Origin: Holosporales bacterium
GTDB taxonomy: Bacteria; Pseudomonadota; Alphaproteobacteria; BNTO01
NCBI GenBank assembly: GCA_031257795.1
Contig: JAIRNW010000006.1
Location: 1 to 5,803 of the forward strand
DNA length: 5,803 nt
Direction of reading: 5' to 3'
Shown here: piece by piece, positions 1 through 4,846 of the stretch
Position numbering within the stretch: position 1 is the first letter of the stretch
Layout of the letters: each line of letters begins with the position of its first letter
Notes under the pieces: model-generated
What the model was told of the DNA's origin: nothing
Seen by the model: only the letters and a program-made list of their open reading frames with translations
Database searches by the model: none
Made by a program: the position numbers and the translations under genes

Positions 1-62
1 TGGCCAATTTCTTCGCCTATTACCCTCCTTTTTTGCGATGCACAAAAAATGTGAGTCATCAT
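1..62 (-). CDS. Possible start of an unidentified gene leaving the left edge
   Basis: A reading frame on the minus strand begins with two consecutive ATG codons (62-60 and 59-57) and stays open for 20 codons to the window edge (begins MMTHIFCASQKRR). An in-frame TAG lies two codons upstream, so this could be a true gene start. There is no convincing ribosome binding site before it. I do not recognise the protein, and 20 open codons can easily occur by chance. The plus-strand frames here close within about 105 bases and show nothing recognisable. Positions 63-130 hold no feature that I can support. Confidence 0.2.
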   Translation of the reverse strand, partial: MMTHIFCASQKRRVIGEEIG

Positions 63-130
63 TAACTAGCAATATCAAGGCTTTTGGCTGGCTGACGGAT
101 AGGTGAGTAGTAACAAAAATTTATTTGTCC

Positions 131-284
131 ATAACCCAGTCCACGAAAGAATTGAGGGCAGGAGACACGTAGCCGGCTCCCATTCAACGAGTTGAATTGG
201 ATCCCGAGCGCAGAAGCGTATTATGGCACGTGAGCATTCGAGCAGCGGCTCGACGAACCCGCAAACTTGCGTGGGCTGGGTTAT
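131..284 (+). mobile_element. Palindromic element, copy 1, abutting the end of chpT
   Basis: The 19-base left arm at 131-149 (ATAACCCAGTCCACGAAAG) pairs with the right arm at 266-284 at 17 of 19 positions. Between them lies the family core: GGAGACACGTAG at 161-172, then the segment running from TTATGGCACGTGAGC (221-235) to CGACGAACC. Two internal hairpins are visible: CACGT at 166-170 with ACGTG at 228-232, and TCGAGC at 238-243 with GCTCGA at 248-253 around a four-base loop. This copy carries about 35-40 extra bases in the first loop, including the near-perfect palindrome ATTCAAC-GA-GTTGAAT at 182-197. The right arm runs over the chpT stop codon. It encodes no transposase, so it is a MITE-like or Rickettsia-palindromic-element-like sequence. 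The class assignment is by analogy. Confidence 0.8.
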
Positions 285-997
285 AATGTGCAGAAGCCGA
301 AAGTGAGTGTGTTCCCCAAAACCTCCGTAACCAAACGTTGCTTCTTTTCCTCCAGCAAATGTGCCAAAAATAACGCAACAGACTTCTTAACAGCAGAGAT
401 CTCCCCGTTCACATCATTTGAAAACTCTGCTTTCAAAAAATTATCGATGTTCGTCAGCTCTTTTTCCGGAATATCATCACGGCAGCGCACAACAACGCCA
501 TCGTCATCAAAGGCAATGCACTCAATGGCTTTGATATTGCTAATAATAGCAAAGAAAAGGCAGACCTTTTTTTGGGCGAGCTCCACTTCATTAGTTGCCA
601 TTAGCGCCCCTCCAGAATCGCCATCTTGTGCGGTTGAGCCTGCCTCCGGTTGTCTTGGCTTTTTACGAAAACTATATTCCTTTATCCCATATTTTTTGCA
701 AACGGCCATTATATACTTCATTGCGTGCTTGTGAAAGGCCACGTAGTCCTCAGCAGGTGTCAGCTCTTCCCTGGAAAACAAAATCCTATACAGCGTTGCG
801 TTGCTCATAAAATCATCTCGGCAAAGCTTTAGCGTTTCCAAAGAAGAGCCGAAGGAGGCCTCCTCTTCTTTGCCAATTTCTCCGGCAAACTTAAGGCTTT
901 CTAGCGCATCAATAGCAAAACCCAACACAGTAACCAAAGAAGCTGTGTCGTGATGCATCTTCCGTATTAGCAATCCATAAATGGACAACAGTTCCAT
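281..997 (-). CDS. chpT: ChpT-like histidine phosphotransferase
   Basis: The 238-residue product resembles alphaproteobacterial ChpT, the cytoplasmic dimeric phosphotransferase that passes phosphate from the hybrid kinase CckA to CtrA and CpdR. The N-terminal helical hairpin carries the phosphorylation-site motif MHHD at residues 14-17, with H16 the likely phospho-acceptor beside D17, as in the family HD motif. The second helix (about residues 48-75, ending ATLYRILFSRE) matches the ChpT pattern of a small or basic residue followed by a YR-x-LF-type segment. Residues from about 130 form a degenerate ATPase-like C-terminal domain, as is normal for ChpT. The gene starts 20 bases after the Lon-domain gene and is probably co-transcribed with it; no strong ribosome binding site is visible. 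The C-terminus looks complete, but its TAA stop (283-281) lies inside the arm of a repeat element. Length is close to that of the family. The assignment rests on pattern recognition of a divergent family. Confidence 0.72.
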   Translation of the reverse strand: MELLSIYGLLIRKMHHDTASLVTVLGFAIDALESLKFAGEIGKEEEASFGSSLETLKLCRDDFMSNATLYRILFSREELTPAEDYVAFHKHAMKYIMAVCKKYGIKEYSFRKKPRQPEAGSTAQDGDSGGALMATNEVELAQKKVCLFFAIISNIKAIECIAFDDDGVVVRCRDDIPEKELTNIDNFLKAEFSNDVNGEISAVKKSVALFLAHLLEEKKQRLVTEVLGNTLTFGFCTL

Positions 998-1017
998 CAG
1001 CTACAAACCAGTACTCA

Positions 1018-1743
1018 CTAATGATACAAAGAAGACGGAGACGCCCCTCCGGACATATACATCTCCATAATAAACGTAATCAGCTCCGATTGCTCCTTAT
1101 AAGCCACTGTTTCCAGCAAAGCCTGTTTCTCCTTCCCGTCAAACGGACACACCATCATCAGCATAGTGATCAGGCGCTCGTTTGAAAAATCCCTCAAATC
1201 CTTGAAATTCGGAAGAAACATATTCACCTTTTTGCAATACATCTTCAGCGTGTTGAGTAGTCGTCCGCGGTCAACCGGGAAATCCGCCTCTTGCACAATG
1301 TCAGCCTCATATTTTTTGTAAGAAACAATGGCTTTGCGATACTGCCCATCGAAATCGAATTCCTTCTCTATTTGAAACCTGCAAATGCCAACAACCGACA
1401 GCACAAGACCAACATCCCCCACGTCCTGTATATCCATCAACTTCCCAACGCACCCACACTTAAAAATGGGATCGGATTTTTTCTCAAAAGATTTTTCAGC
1501 AGACGCCATGCTGAAAGACTCATCCGACGCCGCACACGGCTTGTTTTCAGTGTTCTCATCATCCGTTTGAACAACGCCAACGATATTACTCGCCTGCAGA
1601 ATGCTGATCACGGACGCAACGCTCCCCACCTCATTCACAGGAATCTGCAGCTCAGAGCGAGGCAGCAAAATCCCGCCGCGCAACGGAATGATCTGCAACA
1701 CACTGGGTAGCTCATCCACACTTTTAGTTAGCATTAACCCCAT
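1018..1743 (-). CDS. Stand-alone Lon N-terminal (substrate-binding) domain protein
   Basis: The 241-residue protein corresponds to the LON_substr_bdg family (Lon N-domain, PF02190) without any AAA+ or protease domain. The opening LPSVLQIIPLRGGILLPRSE matches the family hallmark of a hydrophobic strand, PL, a gap and LLP. Later blocks are CGCVGKLMDIQDV, GLVLSVVGICRFQIEKE and a helical C-terminal half ending with PFDGKEKQALLETV, all typical of the alphaproteobacterial stand-alone proteins. Their biochemical role is not established; substrate or adaptor recognition is inference. Residues 62-92 are a low-similarity, charged insertion between strands. The start at 1743 has AGGGAGG four bases upstream and overlaps the mipZ end by ten bases. 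The alternative ATG at 1734 would form a TAATG junction with the mipZ stop and remove three residues. Either arrangement implies translational coupling to mipZ. Confidence 0.8.
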   Translation of the reverse strand: MGLMLTKSVDELPSVLQIIPLRGGILLPRSELQIPVNEVGSVASVISILQASNIVGVVQTDDENTENKPCAASDESFSMASAEKSFEKKSDPIFKCGCVGKLMDIQDVGDVGLVLSVVGICRFQIEKEFDFDGQYRKAIVSYKKYEADIVQEADFPVDRGRLLNTLKMYCKKVNMFLPNFKDLRDFSNERLITMLMMVCPFDGKEKQALLETVAYKEQSELITFIMEMYMSGGASPSSLYH

Positions 1744-1754
1744 GCCGCCTCCCT
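1734..1754 (-). promoter_or_regulatory. Overlapping mipZ stop and Lon-domain gene start, with ribosome binding site
   Basis: On the minus strand, AGGGAGG (1754-1748) precedes ATG at 1743 by four bases, and a second in-frame ATG at 1734 shares its first base with the last base of the mipZ TAA. The ribosome binding site lies inside the mipZ coding sequence, so the two genes are probably translationally coupled. The spacing slightly favours 1743 (4 bases) over 1734 (13 bases), but neither is ideal. Confidence 0.6.
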
Positions 1755-2891
1755 AACACGCTTTAGCCAATCACAACTGGACCTCTTTCCAAACTCTTCA
1801 AAATCAGTTTTTTGGTACGTCGATCCGGTGCTCGAATGCTCACGTACATCTAAGTACGCTCCGCTTCTATGCTCCGTGTCTCCTTCCCAAAATTCTGATT
1901 TTGAAGGTTTCGAAAGAGGCCCACTGAACTGTGGGTTTGTCGATACGGTCACTTGTGATTGGCTATCAATCCCTTGCGCACACTCCATTGCAGCACTCTC
2001 GGGCGCTCTCCATTTTTCGCCGAACTCGGCTCCTTGTTTTGTGGGTACATCAAAGACTCCATCCTTCGTTACTGCGCTAACCCTCTCCAATCCTGTTTTC
2101 TTTTTCACAGGAATGTCAAGTGCGCGGAGCAATTCGTGCATTTCCTGCCGTGCGGCAACGTGAGAAAGCGTCAGCTGGGTGTCGATTTCCGGGAGGTCGA
2201 GCAGAGTCAGCCCGCTGGCGAACAACTCACGGAAAATCACTCTCTCGCAGAACCCGCTTAGCAGACGAAACCCTATCCTTTTTGAGAGGCTTTCCAAAAT
2301 TTTGCGGGTCTCCTCTTTGTTTTTAGAGAAAATCGGGCTCAACCTGTTTCTCAGAACGATCCAATCTATGCTCCCGCCGAACTTTTTTGCCTTTTCCTTC
2401 TTTTGTTCCCAAACCATTTCCGCATAAGTGCTGGGGCGGAGTGTCTCTATCTTTGAAGAATTATCCACGCGCACCAGCATATCAAGATCGATAAAACTAT
2501 CGTTCAACGGAGTTATGATCGAATCGGCTATGGAGTGGGCGGCCCTTGAGAGGAAGGTGTCGTTCCCGGGGGTGTCGATCACGATGTAATTGAAGGATTG
2601 TAGGGAAGAGACGACCTCCATCAACTTCTCCTCGTCCTCTCCTTTGGCTCGCGAAAGGTTATCGGCCTCGCTTTTGAAAATCGCGGTGTGCACAGGCATC
2701 GGGATGTCGGGGGTGTTTTTCGTCCGTTCGCGATTGGCTAGGTAACGGCTTAGTGTCCCTTGCCTGGCGTCAATATCTATGCTGGCGACACTGCAGCCCT
2801 CCTTGAGGAGAGAGACAACCAGATGCATGGCAATAGTAGACTTGCCCGTTCCCCCTTTTTCATTCCCTAAAATAACAACGTACGGTATCAT
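1734..2891 (-). CDS. mipZ: MipZ-type ParA/MinD-family ATPase with a C-terminal extension carrying a repeat insertion
   Basis: The 385-residue protein is a close match to MipZ, the ATPase that forms a gradient from the chromosomal origin and inhibits FtsZ assembly away from midcell in Alphaproteobacteria. Visible signatures are the deviant Walker A GNEKGGTGKST at residues 9-19 (signature lysine K12, P-loop K17), DIDARQGT at 39-46 and the Walker B-like IVIDTPG at 103-109. The MipZ-specific blocks FIDLDMLV, YAEMVWEQ, IDWIVLRNRLS, GFRLLSGFCERVIFRELF and SHVAARQEMHELL follow in order. The conserved domain ends near residue 270, whereas typical MipZ proteins are about 270-280 residues long. The remaining roughly 110 residues are low-similarity and polar, and residues about 323-371 are encoded by a palindromic repeat element read in frame. 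The gene follows ybaB by 45 bases and overlaps the Lon-domain gene. An AAAGGTG lies upstream at loose spacing. Confidence 0.93.
   Translation of the reverse strand: MIPYVVILGNEKGGTGKSTIAMHLVVSLLKEGCSVASIDIDARQGTLSRYLANRERTKNTPDIPMPVHTAIFKSEADNLSRAKGEDEEKLMEVVSSLQSFNYIVIDTPGNDTFLSRAAHSIADSIITPLNDSFIDLDMLVRVDNSSKIETLRPSTYAEMVWEQKKEKAKKFGGSIDWIVLRNRLSPIFSKNKEETRKILESLSKRIGFRLLSGFCERVIFRELFASGLTLLDLPEIDTQLTLSHVAARQEMHELLRALDIPVKKKTGLERVSAVTKDGVFDVPTKQGAEFGEKWRAPESAAMECAQGIDSQSQVTVSTNPQFSGPLSKPSKSEFWEGDTEHRSGAYLDVREHSSTGSTYQKTDFEEFGKRSSCDWLKRVREAAWG
1764..1965. repeat. Outer inverted repeat surrounding the mipZ insertion
   Basis: TAGCCAATCACAA at 1764-1776 is the perfect 13-base complement of TTGTGATTGGCTA at 1953-1965. 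The pair encloses the whole palindromic element in mipZ. The sequence differs at only two positions from the matching part of the copy 3 arm (TACCCAGTCACAA). These are therefore probably arms of the same wider family, either an older resident element or a second layer of the stem. The mutL copy lacks this outer layer on its visible side. Confidence 0.65.
1778..1923 (-). mobile_element. Palindromic element, copy in mipZ, read in frame
   Basis: Inverted arms of about 29-33 bases start with TGGACCTCTTTCC at 1778 and, on the opposite strand, TGGGCCTCTTTCG from 1923. Both arms include CTTCAAAATCAG, with a few mismatches and one single-base gap between them. The loop, read on the minus strand, holds the family core: GGAGACACGGAGC, then GCGTACTT, GTACGTGAGCATTCGAGC and GATCGACG. 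Positions 1778-1896 match 5685-5803 in mutL at 116 of 119 positions. That similarity starts exactly at the outer end of the arm, which fixes the boundary of the mobile unit at 1778. The mipZ frame runs through without a stop and encodes peptide segments such as EFWEGDTEHRSGAYL and VREHSSTGSTYQK. Confidence 0.88.
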
Positions 2892-2936
2892 CTCGTATTT
2901 TCACCTTTCGGTTTCGGCTGCGCGACCTCCACAACC

Positions 2937-3206
2937 CTACATCCCCAAGCCGCTCTTAGAGAGAATATCTCCGAAAAGCACCTCGATCTTTTTTTTTGCA
3001 TCCCCCATCGCGGCAACAATCAGATCCTCAAGAATCTCCACATTATCCGCCAACAATTCCTTTGCAATCTTTACCGACTTCACGTCCCCTTTGCAATTCA
3101 TTACAACTGCAACTAGGCCTGTGCCCGCCTCTCCGCGGACCTCTTTGTTTTCCAAGCGCGCTTGCAAATCTTGCATCTGCTCAAAAAGTTCGTTCTTGAA
3201 CGCCAT
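2937..3206 (-). CDS. YbaB/EbfC family nucleoid-associated protein (short)
   Basis: The 89-residue product matches the YbaB/EbfC family, small dimeric DNA-binding proteins associated with the nucleoid. The central block GTGLVAVVMNCKGDVKSVKI and the following ILEDLIVAAMGDAKKKIE are highly characteristic. It is shorter than the usual 105-110 residues: the N-terminal helix lacks roughly 10-15 residues and the glycine/proline-rich tail is nearly absent, ending in SGLGM. The ATG at 3206 has only a weak upstream TTGAG, and no better in-frame start is visible. The gene lies 45 bases upstream of mipZ on the same strand and may lead that operon. In many bacteria the family sits between dnaX and recR, which is not the case here. 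The exact role in this organism is not shown by the sequence. Confidence 0.85.
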   Translation of the reverse strand: MAFKNELFEQMQDLQARLENKEVRGEAGTGLVAVVMNCKGDVKSVKIAKELLADNVEILEDLIVAAMGDAKKKIEVLFGDILSKSGLGM

Positions 3207-3254
3207 TTTAACTCAATAAAAAGAAGATACGGAACATATTACAACACTTCCATA

Positions 3255-3370
3255 CCTAGTCACCAGCAGAATTGCAAACAGGAGCCACGTTGCGTTCCAG
3301 GCAACGACAGACTTTGTTGCGGCGGTGCGGCGTCGTTCGACGAACCTACGGTTCAGTTGTGGTTGACTAC
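3255..3370 (+). mobile_element. Degenerate palindromic element just after the ferredoxin gene
   Basis: Imperfect outer arms are visible as TAGTCACCA from 3257 and TGGTTGACTA up to 3369; these pair apart from one unmatched base. Inside are CAGGAGCCACGT (3279-3290), resembling the family CAGGAGACACGT, and TCGACGAACC near 3338-3346, matching the family 3' core. CAGACTTTGTTG at 3308-3319 is also present in the 3698-3887 copy. GCAAC at 3301-3305 can pair with GTTGC at 3316-3320. The element begins three bases beyond the ferredoxin stop codon. It is an older, more diverged copy. Confidence 0.6.
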
Positions 3371-3372
3371 AG

Positions 3373-3678
3373 CTATGGCAGAAACACTCGCAAGCCATCA
3401 AGTGCATCCGTCAACTCAATCTGGCAGGCTAAACGCATACCATCGTCGTTAGATGTCTGAAATATCTCCAAAATATCAGACTCCGCATCGCTCGGCTCTT
3501 TGACGTTGCTCGCAGAGGCCGGGTCTAGGCGGACAACGCAGCTCCCGCACACTCCCGCGCCCCCACAAACACCAAAAAGAGGGAGGCCGGTGCGGGCTAT
3601 TGCGTCCAACAGGGATTCCCCGACGTTGCCTATAATTTCTTTTTCTTCCCCAGTTTTTAAAGTTACAAATATTTTCAC
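3373..3678 (-). CDS. fdx: Isc/adrenodoxin-type [2Fe-2S] ferredoxin
   Basis: The 101-residue protein is a vertebrate-type (adrenodoxin-like) [2Fe-2S] ferredoxin, the electron donor class used in iron-sulphur cluster assembly. The four cluster ligands are visible as C38, C44 and C47 in CGGAGVCGSC plus C85 in RLACQI, which is the C-x5-C-x2-C...C pattern. The C-terminal TDALDGLRVFLP is typical of the Isc-associated group. The start is GTG at 3678, chosen because AGAGGG lies six bases upstream and because this start gives the normal N-terminal strand KIFVTLKTG. No isc or hsc gene is visible in the window, so the usual hscA-fdx neighbourhood is broken or lies elsewhere. The gene is bracketed by two repeat elements, one three bases beyond its stop and one about 20 bases before its start. 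Confidence 0.93.
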   Translation of the reverse strand: MKIFVTLKTGEEKEIIGNVGESLLDAIARTGLPLFGVCGGAGVCGSCVVRLDPASASNVKEPSDAESDILEIFQTSNDDGMRLACQIELTDALDGLRVFLP

Positions 3679-3684
3679 AAGTTA

Positions 3685-3690
3685 CCCTCT
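3685..3690 (-). promoter_or_regulatory. Ribosome binding site deciding the GTG start of fdx
   Basis: AGAGGG on the minus strand, six bases before GTG at 3678, supports the non-ATG start. It lies in the short gap between the coding sequence and the arm of the 3698-3887 element, so the element sits immediately upstream of the translation signal. Confidence 0.65.
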
Positions 3691-3697
3691 TACTGTA

Positions 3698-3887
3698 ACC
3701 CAGTCGCCGAAAGTTTACAAGCAGGACGTAGCGCAGCGTATTTATTGTTGCGCTAGCATTCGAGCAACTTCGGGGTCCCGGCAAAGTCGCAGACTTTGTT
3801 GGGGAGTCAACCCGACGAAGTTTAGGAGTCGACTCGACGAAGTTCGGGAGCCGCCCCGACGAACTCGCAATCTTTCGGTGACTGGGT
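3698..3887 (+). mobile_element. Palindromic element with internal tandem repeats, upstream of fdx
   Basis: Sixteen-base arms ACCCAGTCGCCGAAAG (3698-3713) and CTTTCGGTGACTGGGT (3872-3887) are complementary at 15 of 16 positions. The core begins GCAGGACGTAGCGCAGCGTA and contains GCATTCGAGCAAC. Hairpins are TAGCGCA at 3729-3735 with TGCGCTA at 3749-3755, and CAAAGTC at 3782-3788 with GACTTTG at 3792-3798. The 3' half is expanded by a 22-base tandem unit beginning GACGAAG/C at 3814, 3836 and 3858. It occupies nearly the whole region immediately upstream of the ferredoxin ribosome binding site. Confidence 0.8.
3814..3864 (+). repeat. 22-base tandem repeat inside the element
   Basis: GACGAA(G/C) recurs at 3814, 3836 and 3858, exactly 22 bases apart, with intervening sequences of the type AGTTTAGGAGTCGACTC and AGTTCGGGAGCCGCCCC. 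The spacers are similar but not identical and each is locally self-complementary, for example GAGTCGACTC at 3826-3835. It looks like local expansion of the 3' part of the element core. Confidence 0.6.
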
Positions 3888-3993
3888 CTACGTCAAAAAC
3901 ACGGAGGATTCTATCACACAGGCATTCCTCCCATCCAGACATTCTTGCAGGTCTATAAACGCAGGCTTTGACACGTTCCAGAGCCACACCACT
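3888..3993 (-). other. Unique stretch between repeat elements; possible remnant of a coding end
   Basis: About 100 bases lie between the 3698-3887 element and the next half copy. On the minus strand one frame reads through the neighbouring elements and ends at a TAG at 3890-3888 with the tail SKPAFIDLQECLDGR followed by NACVIESSVFLT. That tail has an ordinary protein-like composition, but I do not recognise it and no start outside repeat sequence is available. It may be a decayed gene end or chance. No RNA gene or clear promoter is visible. Confidence 0.2.
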
Positions 3994-4054
3994 TTATGGT
4001 ACGTGAGCATTCGAGCAACGGCTCGACGAACCAGAAAGCTTTTTGCCTCTTGGA
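3975..4054 (+). mobile_element. Half copy of the palindromic element
   Basis: Positions 3994-4045 match 4114-4165 of the adjacent full copy at 51 of 52 positions, covering TTATGGTACGTGAGC through CTTTTTG. The 5' half of the core (GGAGACACG and following) is absent. The right arm CTTTTTGCCTCTTGG could pair only poorly with TTCCAGAGCCACACC upstream near 3977-3991. It is either a truncated element or the product of a partial tandem duplication of its neighbour. Confidence 0.7.
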
Positions 4055-4176
4055 ATACCCAGTCACAAAAAGAGTTGCTGGCAGGAGACACGTAGTGCAG
4101 AAGCGCAGCGTACTTATGGTACGTGAGCATTCGAGCAACGGCTCGACGAACCAGAAAACTTTTTGTGACTGGGTAT
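4055..4176 (+). mobile_element. Palindromic element with perfect 18-base arms, after the BON gene
   Basis: The left arm ATACCCAGTCACAAAAAG (4055-4072) and the right arm at 4159-4176 are complementary at all 18 positions. This is the cleanest copy in the window and a good reference for the family. The core runs from GGAGACACGTAG (4084-4095) to CGACGAACC. Internal stems are CACGTA at 4089-4094 with TACGTG at 4120-4125, and TCGAGC at 4131-4136 with GCTCGA at 4141-4146 around the loop AACG. It ends seven bases short of the BON gene stop codon, so its transcript hairpin would form just downstream of that gene. It could act as a terminator or RNA-stabilising structure, although no U-run follows. 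Confidence 0.88.
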
Positions 4177-4183
4177 ACTGGTT

Positions 4184-4846
4184 TTAATTTGCGCCTTCTT
4201 TGAGTCTAACATAGCTCATAACGCGCAAAGCCCCGCGAACGTGGCTGGCTATGTTCTTTACGAGCTCAAGCTCGTCCACAGACCGTGCAATTCCAAATAT
4301 ATACACGACATTATTTACCGTTTTAATGCTATAGTTCAGCGAGCGGATCTTTGTGTTCGCCAATAATTTTGCTTTTACCTGCGACGTGATCCAGGCGTCT
4401 TTATGGTAATTAACAATAGGTGCTTTGTCTGATATTTCAATGTCATTATACACGCACTTAGTTCCGGAAACTTTCCAAACAGCCCTCTCGACCTTGGTTT
4501 TCATTTCATCGGTAGGAACCGTTCCCGTGAGCAAAACCTCGCTTTCTTGCACATTAACCCCAACCATTGCATGAACCTCCGGGCTGATTTTATATATTGC
4601 AGCTTTCACGCGCGTGGATAAAACAGTGTCGGAAACAGTTTCTGAAATCGACTTTTCGCGCATGGCGGCTGAGCCGACGAGCGCGGCACCTCCGCCGACG
4701 ATCGTGACCGTTGAACAGCGGGAGCACAGCAGAGCAAAAATCAGGCAAAAGGCGACGCACCCAACGGCAGACCACCTGCATACCAATACGCGAAAAGTCT
4801 GCTTGTTCTCTCTACAAAAAGTAAATCTACTAAAAATACGGTTCAC
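4184..4846 (-). CDS. BON-domain envelope protein, probable lipoprotein
   Basis: The 220-residue product has a basic N-terminus and a hydrophobic segment at about residues 26-41 (VGCVAFCLIFALLC). C44, in SRCSTVTIVGGGAAL, is followed by the glycine/alanine-rich stretch typical of BON lipoproteins of the DolP/YraP and OsmY group. Two BON domains follow, at about residues 73-140 (VLLTGTVPTDEM marks the first) and 148-217 (VVYIFGIARSVDELE marks the second). Such proteins act in the periplasm or at the inner face of the outer membrane and bind phospholipid to protect envelope integrity. The lipobox is poor: C44 is preceded by CSR rather than the usual L-[AS]-[GA]. Lipidation is therefore uncertain. 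The start is GTG at 4846 with only a weak upstream TAGAG; a TTG at residue 21 is an alternative that would trim the long N-terminus. It is divergent from mutL. Confidence 0.82.
   Translation of the reverse strand: MNRIFSRFTFCRENKQTFRVLVCRWSAVGCVAFCLIFALLCSRCSTVTIVGGGAALVGSAAMREKSISETVSDTVLSTRVKAAIYKISPEVHAMVGVNVQESEVLLTGTVPTDEMKTKVERAVWKVSGTKCVYNDIEISDKAPIVNYHKDAWITSQVKAKLLANTKIRSLNYSIKTVNNVVYIFGIARSVDELELVKNIASHVRGALRVMSYVRLKEGAN

Noticed and set aside
267..734. 155-codon plus-strand open frame
   Set aside because: It lies antisense to chpT, which has clear family features; the composition is that of a shadow frame.
3742..3987. Minus-strand open frame of 81 codons upstream of fdx (MALERVKACVYRPARM...)
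   Set aside because: Most of it is translated repeat sequence, including the 22-base tandem. The short unique part is not recognisable and there is no translation signal.
3698..4176. CRISPR array, suggested by repeated similar blocks
   Set aside because: The repeats are irregular in length, palindromic with differing arms, and lack uniform spacers; no cas gene is present.
3996..4187. Plus-strand open frame of 63 codons across the two tandem elements (VREHSSNGSTNQK twice)
   Set aside because: It consists almost entirely of element sequence and reflects the stop-poor repeat. There is no ribosome binding site and no protein-family similarity.
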